Assembly: GCA_031392925.1 (NCBI GenBank)
Contig: JANMVV010000158.1
Coordinates: forward strand, 1-64,000
DNA length: 64,000 bases
Reading direction: 5' to 3'
Source of the DNA: JAGNNV01 sp031392925
Lineage (GTDB): Bacteria; Acidobacteriota; Vicinamibacteria; Fen-336; JAGNNV01
Part shown: positions 8,302-16,802 of the stretch, piece by piece
How positions within the stretch are numbered: position 1 is the stretch's first letter
How the letters are laid out: each line of letters opens with the position of its first letter
Program-made: the position numbers and the translations under genes
Notes under the pieces: generated by a model
Told to the model about the DNA's origin: nothing
The model's database searches: none
The model's input: the letters and a program-made list of their open reading frames with translations, nothing else

Positions 8302-8883
8302 GTGGCGAGCAAACGCGAGCATCTGACCGGGGCGGCCCAGGTCAAGGGCACCATGATCCAGGCTCACCTCAACTGGCTCGGGAAGCGAGGCCTCGATCCC
8401 GCCACGACTCTGGCCGCGCACCTCCCGGCCGAGGTGGCGAAACTCGTGGCCCACAGCGTCCTTGCCACTTCATGGGTTCCCCTCTCTTCGCTGATCGCGG
8501 TTGATCGCGCCATCGCCGCCGTCACGAAGGGCAACCCGGACGACGTGTTCCGCGAACTCGGTCGATTCTCCGCCACCTCTAACCTCTCCGGCATTTACGC
8601 GGGGTTCGTCTCCGACGAGCCGCATCGCTTCTTCGAGAAGGCGGCCCGGCTTCACGATCGCTTTCAGAACTTCGGCGCCTCCTCCTACAAGCAACTTGGC
8701 CCGCGGGCGGGTCAGATGCGCCTCACGAAGTACACGGAGTACTCGCCGGTCTACTGCCTGAGTGCCATCGGCTACTACCAGGGCGGCCTCGAGACCATGA
8801 AGGCCCCGGGACCCATCCGGGTGCGCGAGACCCTGTGCACCTGCGCAGGGGATGAAGCCTGCGTCTTCGATCTCAGCTGGTAG
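8302..8883 (+). CDS. V4R / haem-NO-binding-like small-molecule sensor protein, hypothetical
   Basis: 193 aa from the GTG at 8302, chosen because GAGGAG lies 7 nt upstream; an open frame extends back to a TTG at 8272. No signal peptide or membrane segment. The helical fold pattern and C-terminal ETLCTCAGDEACVFDLSW resemble the end of V4R and related haem-NO-binding-like domains, where the C-x-C-x-GD-x-x-C-x-F cluster is characteristic. These domains bind small ligands and often regulate partners. The assignment is by motif only. It stands between two secreted-enzyme genes and has an AT-rich upstream region (about 8248-8265). Confidence 0.6.
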   Translation: MASKREHLTGAAQVKGTMIQAHLNWLGKRGLDPATTLAAHLPAEVAKLVAHSVLATSWVPLSSLIAVDRAIAAVTKGNPDDVFRELGRFSATSNLSGIYAGFVSDEPHRFFEKAARLHDRFQNFGASSYKQLGPRAGQMRLTKYTEYSPVYCLSAIGYYQGGLETMKAPGPIRVRETLCTCAGDEACVFDLSW

Positions 8884-8920
8884 CCCCCCCGTTCTCTCTC
8901 GCTCAGGAGCCAAAACCCCC

Positions 8921-11900
8921 ATGCATCGCCGATTCCTCCCTTCTGCTGTCGTGGCCCTGGGCCTCGCCACCGCGCCCTCGGCCTTCGCCCAGCCTTACGA
9001 GGCCGCGGCCTTCAACGCGCTTCAATACCGCGTCGTCGGACCCAATCGCGGCGGGCGTTCGCTCTGCTCCACCGGGTCGGCTCAGCGGCCGCTCGAGTAC
9101 TACTTCGGCGCAGTGGGCGGCGGTCTGTGGAAAACCACCGACGGCGGCCTCAACTGGAAGCCGGTCACGGACGGCCAGATCAAGTCCTCCTCCGTGGGCT
9201 CGTGCGCGGTCGCGGAGTCCAATCCCGATGTCGTCTGGATCGGCATGGGCGAGACCCAGTTCCGCGGGAACATCATGCAGGGCGACGGGCTATACAAGTC
9301 CGAGGACGCGGGCAAGACCTGGAGGCACTCCGGCCTCGGGCAGATACAGGCGTTCGCGCGGGTGCGCGTTCATCCCACGAATTCCGACATCGTTTATGTG
9401 GCCGCGTTCGGCAGGCCCTACGCGGAGAGCGAGGACCGCGGCATCTACAAGACCACCGACGGCGGCAAGATCTGGAAGAAGGTCCTCTACAAGAGCCCGA
9501 GGGCCTCCGGCGTCGACATCTCCATCGACAAGAAGAACCCCAACGTGATCTTCGCCTCGCTGTGGGAGGCGTGGCGAACCCCGTGGAGCATGAATTCAGG
9601 CGGCCCGGACAGCGGCCTCTACAAGTCCACCGACGCGGGCGAGACGTGGAGCGACATCACGCGGAATCCCGGACTGCCCGCCGGTGTCGTCGGCAAGATC
9701 GGCGTGTCGGTGTCGCCCGTCGATTCGAGCCGGGTCTTCGCCATGGTCGAGAACGAGAACGGCGGCCTCTTCCGCTCCGATGACGCGGGTGGAACGTGGA
9801 CGAAGATCAACGACGACCGCGCCCTTCGCCAGCGCGCCTTCTATTACACGCGCGTCTACGCCGACACCCAGAACAAGGACCTCGTCTATGTCCTCAACGT
9901 GAACTTCCACAAGTCGGTGGACGGGGGCAAGACCTTCACCACCATCCGCCCGCCCCACGGCGACAACCACGACCTGTGGATCGCCCCGGGCGACAACAAA
10001 CGCTTCATCGCAAGCAATGACGGCGGCGGCACCGTGACCACGAACGGCGGCGAGACCTTCACCGACCAGGACTACCCGACGGCGCAGCTCTATCACGTCA
10101 TCACCACGAAGGACTTCAACTACCACGTCTGCGGAGCGCAGCAGGACAACACGACCCTGTGCGCGCCGTCGCGGCCCGATCCTCTGGCGCCGCCCCGCAT
10201 GGGGCCGGGCGACCCGGGCAGCTGGTTCTACCAGGTGGGCGGGGGCGAAAGCGGTTACATCGCTCCCTCCCCCACCAATCCCGACATCTTCTACGCGGGC
10301 AGCCAGGGCGCTCTGATCACGCGGTTCGATCGATCCACCGGCGCGCTTCGCGACGTCCAGATCTATCCGGAGTTCTTCTCCGGCATGCCCTCCAAGGACC
10401 TGAAGGAGCGCTGGCAGTGGACGTTTCCCATCGTCTTCGATCCTCTCGAACCGAACACGCTCTACGCGACGTCACAGCACCTCTGGAAGACCACGAACGA
10501 GGGCAAGACCTGGGAAATGATCAGCACCGACCTGACCCGCGCGGATCCGAAAACGCTCGGCGATTCCGGCGGCCCGATCACCCACGACATGAACGGCCCC
10601 GAGATCTACGCGACGATCTTTGCCGTCGCTCCCTCGCGCTTTGAGAAGGGCACGATCTGGACGGGGAGCGATGACGGGCTCGCCTTCATCACCCGCGACG
10701 GCGGCAGAAACTGGACGAACGTCACCCCCGCGGGGCTGCCCGAGTTCGCGCGCATCAGCATCATCGAAGCCTCGCCGCACAAGGCCGGCACCGCGTACCT
10801 GTGCGCCAAGCGCTACCAGCTCGACGACCGGTCGCCCTACATCTACCGCACCGACGACTACGGCAAGAGCTGGACGAAGATCGTGAACGGCATCGAGGCA
10901 GGCGCCTACGTGCACGCGGTGCGCGAGGATCCGAAGCGGGAAGGCCTGCTCTACGCGGGCACCGAGCACGGCGTGTACATCTCGTTCAACAACGGCGCCT
11001 CCTGGCAGCCGTTCAGCCAGAACCTGCCCGTTACCCAGATCTCCGACCTCGTGGTCGAAGAGAACGACCTCGTCATCGCCACCCACGGCCGGTCGATGTG
11101 GGTGATGGACGACATCGGCCCGGCGCGCCAGATGACCGCGCGGACCGCGGCCGCCTCCCTTCACGTCTTCACGCCGCGGGCCGCGGTCCGCGGCAACGGC
11201 CCGGTGCCCATCGACTTCATCCTGAAACAGCCGGCGGAGAGGGTGCAGGTCGAGATCCTCGATGGTAAGGGCGCGGTGGTCCGCTCCTTCATCGGAACAC
11301 CCGAGGACGACAAGAAGAAGGCCGGCGACGGCGGCGATGATTTCTTCGGGCCACCCTCGGTCAAACCTCCCACGCGCAAGGCCGGGCTCAACCGATTCAC
11401 CTGGGACCTCCGCTACCCCGGGCCGGAGACGTTCGAAGGAATGATCCTGTGGAGCGCGTCCTCCGCCGGGCCGCTGGCCATGCCCGGGATGTACTCGGCC
11501 AAAGTCACGGTGGGCCCCGAGACCGAGACCGTGCCGTTCGAAGTGAAGATCGATCCGCGGCTCAAGAACACCACGGTGGCCGACCTGCAGGAGCAGTTCG
11601 ACCTGGCCATGCAGGTGCGCAACGCGACCTCCGCCGCGCACAGCACGGTCGCGAAGATCCGCGGGATCCGCAAGGACATCATGGACCGTGACGCCAAAGC
11701 GAAGAACAAGGCGTTCTCCGCCGACGCGGCGGTGGTGCTCGCGAAGCTCTCCACGGTGGAGGAGGATTTGTATCAGGTGAGGAACCGCACGGGCCAGGAC
11801 CCCCTCAACTTCCCCATCAAGCTCGGCAACAAGCTCGGCGCGCTGCTGCGCGTGGTCTCGTCCGGCGACGGCAGGCCGAACGCCAGTTCGTACGACGTCT

Positions 11901-12049
11901 ACAAGCTCCAGAAGAGTCAGCTCGACGCGATCATGGCGAAGTACGACGCGGTGATCACCGTCGATCTCCCCAGGATCAACAAGCGGCTCGAGGGCCACAA
12001 ACTCGAACCCATCACGGTCAGCGGCGTGAAGCCGCCGGGCGTGCGGTAG
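8921..12049 (+). CDS. Secreted Vps10/sortilin-like BNR-repeat (glycosyl hydrolase-like) protein
   Basis: 1,042 aa from the ATG at 8921, preceded by AGGAG; the upstream in-frame codons overlap the previous gene and are excluded. Signal peptide ends near ASAFAQP-like AFAQ (about residue 24). The body is a run of BNR/Asp-box repeats, S/T-x-D-x-G-x-x-W, for example KTTDGGLNWKPV, KSEDAGKTW, KSTDAGETW, RSDDAGGTW, TRDGGRNW and DDYGKSW, giving tandem seven-bladed propellers as in Vps10/sortilin-type proteins. A C-terminal beta domain and helical tail follow. Such proteins are common in Acidobacteriota and often annotated as glycosyl hydrolases without proof of activity. Stop is 9 bp before the next sulfatase start, so co-transcription is likely. 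Confidence 0.88.
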   Translation: MHRRFLPSAVVALGLATAPSAFAQPYEAAAFNALQYRVVGPNRGGRSLCSTGSAQRPLEYYFGAVGGGLWKTTDGGLNWKPVTDGQIKSSSVGSCAVAESNPDVVWIGMGETQFRGNIMQGDGLYKSEDAGKTWRHSGLGQIQAFARVRVHPTNSDIVYVAAFGRPYAESEDRGIYKTTDGGKIWKKVLYKSPRASGVDISIDKKNPNVIFASLWEAWRTPWSMNSGGPDSGLYKSTDAGETWSDITRNPGLPAGVVGKIGVSVSPVDSSRVFAMVENENGGLFRSDDAGGTWTKINDDRALRQRAFYYTRVYADTQNKDLVYVLNVNFHKSVDGGKTFTTIRPPHGDNHDLWIAPGDNKRFIASNDGGGTVTTNGGETFTDQDYPTAQLYHVITTKDFNYHVCGAQQDNTTLCAPSRPDPLAPPRMGPGDPGSWFYQVGGGESGYIAPSPTNPDIFYAGSQGALITRFDRSTGALRDVQIYPEFFSGMPSKDLKERWQWTFPIVFDPLEPNTLYATSQHLWKTTNEGKTWEMISTDLTRADPKTLGDSGGPITHDMNGPEIYATIFAVAPSRFEKGTIWTGSDDGLAFITRDGGRNWTNVTPAGLPEFARISIIEASPHKAGTAYLCAKRYQLDDRSPYIYRTDDYGKSWTKIVNGIEAGAYVHAVREDPKREGLLYAGTEHGVYISFNNGASWQPFSQNLPVTQISDLVVEENDLVIATHGRSMWVMDDIGPARQMTARTAAASLHVFTPRAAVRGNGPVPIDFILKQPAERVQVEILDGKGAVVRSFIGTPEDDKKKAGDGGDDFFGPPSVKPPTRKAGLNRFTWDLRYPGPETFEGMILWSASSAGPLAMPGMYSAKVTVGPETETVPFEVKIDPRLKNTTVADLQEQFDLAMQVRNATSAAHSTVAKIRGIRKDIMDRDAKAKNKAFSADAAVVLAKLSTVEEDLYQVRNRTGQDPLNFPIKLGNKLGALLRVVSSGDGRPNASSYDVYKLQKSQLDAIMAKYDAVITVDLPRINKRLEGHKLEPITVSGVKPPGVR

Positions 12050-12058
12050 AACCCTACG

Positions 12059-13552
12059 GTGAAGCTGAGCCTCGCGCCATCGCCGTCCTCCCGGGCCCCG
12101 CGGCTCCTGTGGGCGCTGGCCCTGATCGTCCTTCCCGTCCTCGCGCAATCTCCAGGGCTCGCGACACTGCCGAAGAAGCGGCCCAACATCGTGGTGGTGC
12201 TGCTCGACGATGCCGACGTCGAGATCACCGAGTCCATGCCGCGACTCCGCTCGATGTTCATCGAGAAGGGCGTGCGCTTCACTTCGAATATCGCGAACAC
12301 GCCCCTGTGCGGGCCCGCGCGGGCGGTCCTCCTGAGCGGCCAGTACGCCCACAACAACAAGGTGTACTACAACAACGGCGCGGAGGGCGGCTACCGCCCG
12401 TGGGCGAAGGGCGGCTACGACGAGAACAATCTCGCCACGAGGCTTCAGTCCCAGGGCTATCGCACCGGCCTCTTCGGCAAGTACGTCAACGACTTTCCGC
12501 TGGGGCGGCCGGAGACCTTCGTGCCGAAGGGCTGGGACGATTTTCGAGCCGTGCTTTCGGACCGCGAGGCTCACAACAATCGGTTCACCCTCAATGAGAA
12601 CGGGACGCTCAAGGTCTACGACGCCGGATCCGGCGGCTATCAGACCGATCTCTTGAGCCAGCGTCTCGGCTCGTTCCTCCGCGACCCCAAGAAGGGCGAC
12701 ACGCGCCCCTTTTTCGCCCTCCTTGCGGTGAGCGCGCCCCATATTCCTCCCGAGCCGGCGGAGCGCCATCTCGCCGCTTTCCCCGGCGAGAAGGCGCCGC
12801 GCAAGCCCTCCTTCGACGAGGCGGACCTGAGCGACAAACCGAAGGCCCTGCGCGAACAGGCGACGCCGATCACGAGGCAGCAGGCGGAGGAGATCGACGC
12901 GACCTACCGGTCGATGAAGCAGTCGCTCCTCTCGGTGGAAGACGCGGTCGAAGCGCTGTTCAAGACGCTCAACGATACCGGCGAAATCTCGCGCACTTAT
13001 GTCTTCCTCACCTCCGACAACGGCTGGATGCGGGGCGAGCATCGGATCCCCGCGGAGAAATACGCGCCCTACGAGGAATCGGTCCGGGTTCCACTGATGG
13101 CGCGCGGCCCGGGCGTGGCGGAAGGCCTGACCCTCGATCAGGTGGTCGGGCTGGTCGACCTCGATCCGACCCTGCTCGACCTCGCGGGCGGCGCTTCCGC
13201 GAACGCGGCTGCCCGTGATGGCCGATCCCTCATGCCTCTCCTTCTTCTGAAGAAGGGCGAAAAGGTCTCCTGGCGCGAGTCGATGCTGATCGAGCACTTC
13301 GGCGGCGGCGCACCCTTTCGAGTGCGCGGATACTTCGGCCTGCGATCGAAGGAGGCTACGTATGTCGAGTACGCGACGGGCGAGAAGGAGTACTACGACC
13401 TGGTCAAGGATCCCTTCCAGATGGAGAACACCGCCTCGCGACTCGATGGCCCGGCTCTCGCAGCCCTTCACGCGCGGGTCATGGCCCTCCAGGACTGCAG
13501 GGGCGCCGCCTGCCGGGCCGCCGAGGGAACCGCGACCCTTGCTGCTCGCTAG
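12059..13552 (+). CDS. Type I sulfatase, secreted, CGPAR variant motif
   Basis: 497 aa starting at a GTG 9 bp after the Vps10-like gene. A Sec signal peptide with cleavage near VLAQ is present rather than a lipobox. Metal ligands D50-D51 and formylglycine C84 in CGPAR are seen; the usual Ser of CxPSR is Ala, which is tolerated in the core C-x-P-x-R recognised by maturases. It is related to the sulfatase at 6714-8177 (shared SGQYAHNN and SDNGWMRG-type blocks, and a C-terminal CRGAACR). It has 11 residues beyond that motif, and its TAG stop lies inside the CTAG end of the inverted-repeat element, so the tail may have been altered by the insertion. Confidence 0.9.
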   Translation: MKLSLAPSPSSRAPRLLWALALIVLPVLAQSPGLATLPKKRPNIVVVLLDDADVEITESMPRLRSMFIEKGVRFTSNIANTPLCGPARAVLLSGQYAHNNKVYYNNGAEGGYRPWAKGGYDENNLATRLQSQGYRTGLFGKYVNDFPLGRPETFVPKGWDDFRAVLSDREAHNNRFTLNENGTLKVYDAGSGGYQTDLLSQRLGSFLRDPKKGDTRPFFALLAVSAPHIPPEPAERHLAAFPGEKAPRKPSFDEADLSDKPKALREQATPITRQQAEEIDATYRSMKQSLLSVEDAVEALFKTLNDTGEISRTYVFLTSDNGWMRGEHRIPAEKYAPYEESVRVPLMARGPGVAEGLTLDQVVGLVDLDPTLLDLAGGASANAAARDGRSLMPLLLLKKGEKVSWRESMLIEHFGGGAPFRVRGYFGLRSKEATYVEYATGEKEYYDLVKDPFQMENTASRLDGPALAALHARVMALQDCRGAACRAAEGTATLAAR

Positions 13553-13737
13553 TGTTCTGTCTCGTAAGTTCGCGACACATGGGACCGCCGATGCATCCCC
13601 GCGCGCTGCGTTGCTCGTCCCCCCGAGGGGAGGCTTCGCGCTCGTTGCCTATGCTGGATATGCAGCCTCCTCGGCGCCTTGCGACCGGGGCGCCTCGACG
13701 GTCGCATGTATCGCGGACTTACGAGACAGAACACTAG
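13549..13737. mobile_element. 189-bp MITE-like element with 39-bp terminal inverted repeats
   Basis: Bases 13549-13587 and the reverse complement of 13699-13737 match over 39 bp with three mismatches; both begin CTAGTGTTCTGTCTCGTAAG. The interior (about 111 bp) has no convincing gene. CTAG at each end could be a 4-bp target duplication of the YTAR type used by IS5-family elements, or TA duplication as in IS630/mariner-type elements; no transposase is encoded. The element spans exactly from the TAG stop of the upstream sulfatase to the TAG stop of the convergent lipoprotein gene, so both stop codons lie in its ends. It could also fold as a long hairpin in RNA from either strand and act as a terminator. 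Confidence 0.78.
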
Positions 13738-14303
13738 AAGCGTGCCGGGGTGCAGCTCACCTGATAGCCCGGAGGGTTGAAGGCAGTCCCGAACTGGGTG
13801 AAGATGTCGTACTGCTCGCTCCAGGCGTTTGAGGTCTTGATGGCGATCTCGTCATGGGGGCCGCCGGTCTTGGCGCACACCCCCTTGTTGTCGCGCTCCA
13901 CGATCCTGGCGACGCCCGCTGAATAGGCAGGCTCGTCGAGAACGAGGTTCCCCGGCCCGAACAGACTGGGTTGCTCCTCCTTCAGTCTATAGATCGCCTC
14001 GGAGATCATGGTTCTGAACTGCTCCGTGTTGTCCTGAACCACCGTGCAGCAGCCCCAGACTCCGGGAGGATTGCCGGGCGGCTGCCCCTTGTCGCCCGGC
14101 TGCCCACACTCGGGCATGACCGGCAGGCCACAGGCGACGCCCTGGCCAAGGACCACTGGAGTGGGGGTGGGCGCGGGAGTCGGCGTCGGCGTAGCCACGA
14201 CGACGACGGGAGTGGTCGTCGCCGCTACGGGCATCTGCCCCTCACCGCAGGCGAAAGAGAAGGCGGCAAAAGTGGCGAGCAGGGCAGGGGCTGGATTTCG
14301 CAT
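13734..14303 (-). CDS. Cys-rich lipoprotein with Thr-Pro linker (family member 1)
   Basis: 189 aa from ATG 14303 (an upstream in-frame start at 14384 is rejected because it precedes the signal peptide). Lipobox SFAC, then a TPTPTPAPTPTP linker, then a compact domain with Cys pattern C-LP...CG...CC...VCAKTGG...SCTPARF. The same pattern, with all cysteines in the same order, appears in the protein at 24369-24902, so the two are paralogues of one exported family that I cannot name. The TAG stop is formed by the end of the inverted-repeat element, but because the paralogue ends at the equivalent residue (C-x-PA-x-F), this protein is not truncated. Confidence 0.78.
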   Translation of the reverse strand: MRNPAPALLATFAAFSFACGEGQMPVAATTTPVVVVATPTPTPAPTPTPVVLGQGVACGLPVMPECGQPGDKGQPPGNPPGVWGCCTVVQDNTEQFRTMISEAIYRLKEEQPSLFGPGNLVLDEPAYSAGVARIVERDNKGVCAKTGGPHDEIAIKTSNAWSEQYDIFTQFGTAFNPPGYQVSCTPARF

Positions 14304-14387
14304 TGAATCGTTCCTTTGGGGTGTCTTTAGAGGGCGGCGGATTCTAGCAAGGAGACCCATGGCTAAACATATGTAAAGCTTCACTTA

Positions 14388-14414
14388 ACGGACCCAAGGC
14401 GGGTCAGGGTCCGT
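14388..14414 (-). terminator. Hairpin downstream of the 46-aa membrane protein gene
   Basis: Perfect 8-bp stem ACGGACCC / GGGTCCGT with an 11-nt loop, 21 bp past the stop of the small gene on the minus strand. No long U-tract follows, so it is a weak intrinsic terminator or an mRNA-stabilising stem. Confidence 0.45.
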
Positions 14415-14435
14415 CAGGACAGTCGGCAACCCCGG

Positions 14436-14576
14436 CTAGCGGTGCGGCGGGGCGGCGGTGGCTGGCGCGGCGGCCCGCTGGGTCCTGCGCCCCACGAGAA
14501 TCCCCAGGGTCGTGAACGAAATGGCGATGATGATCCCCGCCAGGATTCCGAGGAGCGTTCGACTGAATCGAATCAC
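14436..14576 (-). CDS. Small single-pass membrane protein, 46 aa
   Basis: GTG at 14576 to TAG at 14436. Sequence begins with a short basic stretch (IRFSRT), then one hydrophobic helix (LLGILAGIIIAISFTTLGILVG, residues 8-29), then a basic turn RRTQR and an Ala/Pro tail. This is the classic pattern of a small inner-membrane protein with a cytoplasmic C-tail. It lies between the SGNH lipoprotein gene and the Cys-rich lipoprotein gene, followed by a stem-loop. Other frames over this region lack such structure. Ribosome-binding signal is weak. No function can be assigned. Confidence 0.55.
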   Translation of the reverse strand: MIRFSRTLLGILAGIIIAISFTTLGILVGRRTQRAAAPATAAPPHR

Positions 14577-14644
14577 CCCGCAACCTTACACCCACTGTTC
14601 ATTGAGACTGAACATGCGCGCAGTCCGAATGCACGGGGACGCGC

Positions 14645-15637
14645 TTACCGCCCCTTCGTGATCGCCTCGAACCAGGTCTCAGCCATCAAGGCATAGCCCG
14701 CGGCCGAGGGGTGAATGTAATCGGCGAAGAGCTCGGACCATGCGAGGGGGGAGCGCTCGAACGCCGCGTACAGGTCGACCAGCGCCACGCCCTCTTCGGT
14801 CGCCATCTGCCGAATCGCCTCGTTCTGCGCCACGATCCAGCTGTTTCGCTGTGGTGAGGCCCTGAAGTCGTCCCCCAGATTGGTCATCAGCAGGGTGCCC
14901 ACGAAAGCGAATCCTCCCGCCGCTTTCACCTTCTGAACCATCGAGCGCAGATTCGAGATGGTGAAGCAGGGGGGCCGGCCGCAGAGGGGATCCGACCAGT
15001 CGTTCGTGCCGTAGAGAATGAGGGTGAACGCAGGACGGCCCGAGGCGAGGGAGGCGGCGATCCGCGAGTCGCCGCGCTCCGAGCTCGAGGAGTCGATACC
15101 GTCGTTGATCACCTTCGCTAAGCCGAAGTGCGCGCTCAGCATTCTCTCGAGCTGACCGGTGTAGCCCTGACCATCGCCGGTGGCGGCCTGGCCGTCGGTG
15201 ATGCTGTCTCCGAACGCGAGGTACACCCCGGCCGTCGCACCCGGACCGAGGGGAAGCGCGATCGGCACATTGAGATTGCCGGCGAGGGGTGGCGCCACCA
15301 CCGAGCTCTCCGGGCCACGGTAGTATGGGGGAAGGGACGACGGATCGACGGAGAGGGCCTGGGCGGTCGGAAGAACATTGAGCGCCACTTCGCCGGTGAG
15401 AGGCGCGCCCTTTCCTGATGTGGAGCCAAACGACATCAGGGCGCCGGGAACCCGGATGCGCTCCGAGGCTTCGAGGAGGCCGTTCCGGTTCTCATCAAGG
15501 AACGCGGCGAAAGTGACAAGTCGGCTGGCCGCCGTGGGAGGCACCGCCCCTGCGGATCCTCCCCCACATCCGTAGGAAAGGAGGAGGGCGGCGGACATCG
15601 GGATACAGATCCTCATCGGACAGGACGGGCGAGTCAT
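14645..15637 (-). CDS. SGNH/GDSL-family esterase, lipoprotein
   Basis: 330 aa from ATG 15637, which overlaps the preceding acyltransferase stop as ATGA; the longer open frame to 15790 is rejected. Lipobox LSYGC. After a beta-rich N-terminal part of about 120 residues (LDENRNGLLEASER looks like an EF-hand-like or dockerin-like Asp/Asn motif), the hydrolase domain shows block I LAFGDSITDG, block III LYGTNDW and block V DYIHPSAAGY. Likely a periplasmic or outer-membrane-anchored deacylase. Translational coupling with an O-acyltransferase gene suggests an acyl-transfer and acyl-removal pair acting on the same envelope glycan. Confidence 0.87.
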   Translation of the reverse strand: MTRPSCPMRICIPMSAALLLSYGCGGGSAGAVPPTAASRLVTFAAFLDENRNGLLEASERIRVPGALMSFGSTSGKGAPLTGEVALNVLPTAQALSVDPSSLPPYYRGPESSVVAPPLAGNLNVPIALPLGPGATAGVYLAFGDSITDGQAATGDGQGYTGQLERMLSAHFGLAKVINDGIDSSSSERGDSRIAASLASGRPAFTLILYGTNDWSDPLCGRPPCFTISNLRSMVQKVKAAGGFAFVGTLLMTNLGDDFRASPQRNSWIVAQNEAIRQMATEEGVALVDLYAAFERSPLAWSELFADYIHPSAAGYALMAETWFEAITKGR

Positions 15638-16797
15638 GGCCGATCGCCGACGGGCTTTGGAGGAAAGGGAAAGCGGCGCTTCTGTCGGTTGATAGGCGAT
15701 TCGATGACATACCAGGAGATCGTCGCGAGGACAACGGAGATCGCGGTGTAGGCGAGGAACATCTCGAGCCCTCGCTCCATCTCCGACCACTCATAGCCCC
15801 GCGCCACCACGCGTCCGATGGGAATCAGGAACAGGTGGTAGAGGTAGATCCCATAGCTGATGCGTCCCATGTAGCGCACGGGCCGCAGTTCGAGGGACCT
15901 CCGAACCAGGGAGCTGCTGGTCGTGGTGGCGAGGTACACCAGGGACACCGACATGAGGGCGATCCCGAGGTCGCCTGGAATCCGGTACGGCAAGAGGTCG
16001 GTGGCGGGAAGACCAACCTGGTACCTGAATCCTTGAGCGAAGAAGAACAAAGGAGCGCCGAGGAGCGCGGCCCAGAACGACAGTCGCTCGGCGGAGTTGC
16101 CCCCTGCCTGGTCGCGACGCGAGCAAATCGCGAGCAGCGCCCCAAGCCCCAGGGCGTCCATGCAACCCTGCAGGACGAGGTGCGTCTCCTCGAAGCTTCG
16201 GCCCTGCAGCACTCCGACCGCCTCGTATGCGAAGCTGAACACCACGAGGCCGATCGCGATGAGGACGAGGCGTCGGGCAGAGGCGAAGAGAACGACGATG
16301 GGCCACAACAGATAGAACTGCTCTTCCACGCAGAGCGACCAGAGATGGGTCGCCTGGGAGAGCGGTTGGTGAAAATAGGTGAGGGCGATGTTGCCGGTGT
16401 AGGTCAGATGCCAGGGGAGCAGGTTCGCGATCGGGCCATAGCCGACTCCCCAGCCCACCAGGACGACCAGGTAGTAGATGGGCGCGATGCGAAGGGCCCT
16501 CCGAGCCACGAAAGCCCGGAAGACCTGTCCGCGCGTCACCCACCCGCTCGCCACCACATCCCTTCCCCGGAGCAGGAGACCGGTGATGAGGAACCCCGAG
16601 AGGACGAAGAAGAGCATCACTCCGAAGCGGCCCCAGTGGAACGCCCGCTGAATCGCGGAGCGGTCGGGGAAGAAGTGGGAAATGAGGACGGCCAGAGTCG
16701 CCAGCGCCCTCAACCCGTCGAGAGCGGGATAGAACCGCTCTCCCGCGCCGGGGTCCCGGGCGGGAACGGGAGAGGCGGGGCTTTGATCGGGAGTCAA
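15634..16797 (-). CDS. Acyltransferase-3 family (OafA/NodX-like) membrane O-acyltransferase
   Basis: 387 aa with about 10 membrane helices. The N-terminal motif YPALDGLRALATLAVLISHF carries the conserved D-G-L-R and catalytic His of the family, followed by GRFGVMLFFVLSGFLIT (the F-FVLSGFLI signature) and RRALRIAPIYY. These enzymes transfer acetyl or other acyl groups from the cytoplasmic side to periplasmic or extracellular glycans. The stop overlaps the SGNH gene start. The promoter region upstream holds two perfect hairpins (16803-16843) and is shared with the divergent gene. Confidence 0.92.
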   Translation of the reverse strand: MTPDQSPASPVPARDPGAGERFYPALDGLRALATLAVLISHFFPDRSAIQRAFHWGRFGVMLFFVLSGFLITGLLLRGRDVVASGWVTRGQVFRAFVARRALRIAPIYYLVVLVGWGVGYGPIANLLPWHLTYTGNIALTYFHQPLSQATHLWSLCVEEQFYLLWPIVVLFASARRLVLIAIGLVVFSFAYEAVGVLQGRSFEETHLVLQGCMDALGLGALLAICSRRDQAGGNSAERLSFWAALLGAPLFFFAQGFRYQVGLPATDLLPYRIPGDLGIALMSVSLVYLATTTSSSLVRRSLELRPVRYMGRISYGIYLYHLFLIPIGRVVARGYEWSEMERGLEMFLAYTAISVVLATISWYVIESPINRQKRRFPFPPKPVGDRP

Positions 16798-16802
16798 ACC
16801 GG

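Noticed and set aside
10472..13471. 999-aa minus-strand frame
   Set aside because: Long antisense frame over the Vps10-like protein and sulfatase. Its Arg/Gly/Asp/His-rich composition is typical of the reverse strand of GC-rich genes and no domain is visible.
13552..13737. Near-identical 61-aa frames on both strands of the inverted-repeat element
   Set aside because: They match each other at both ends only because the terminal repeats are inverted copies; the interior is not coding.
14404..14595. 63-aa minus-strand frame
   Set aside because: Another frame in the same place encodes a clear membrane helix with a charged flank; this one is low-complexity Arg/Pro.
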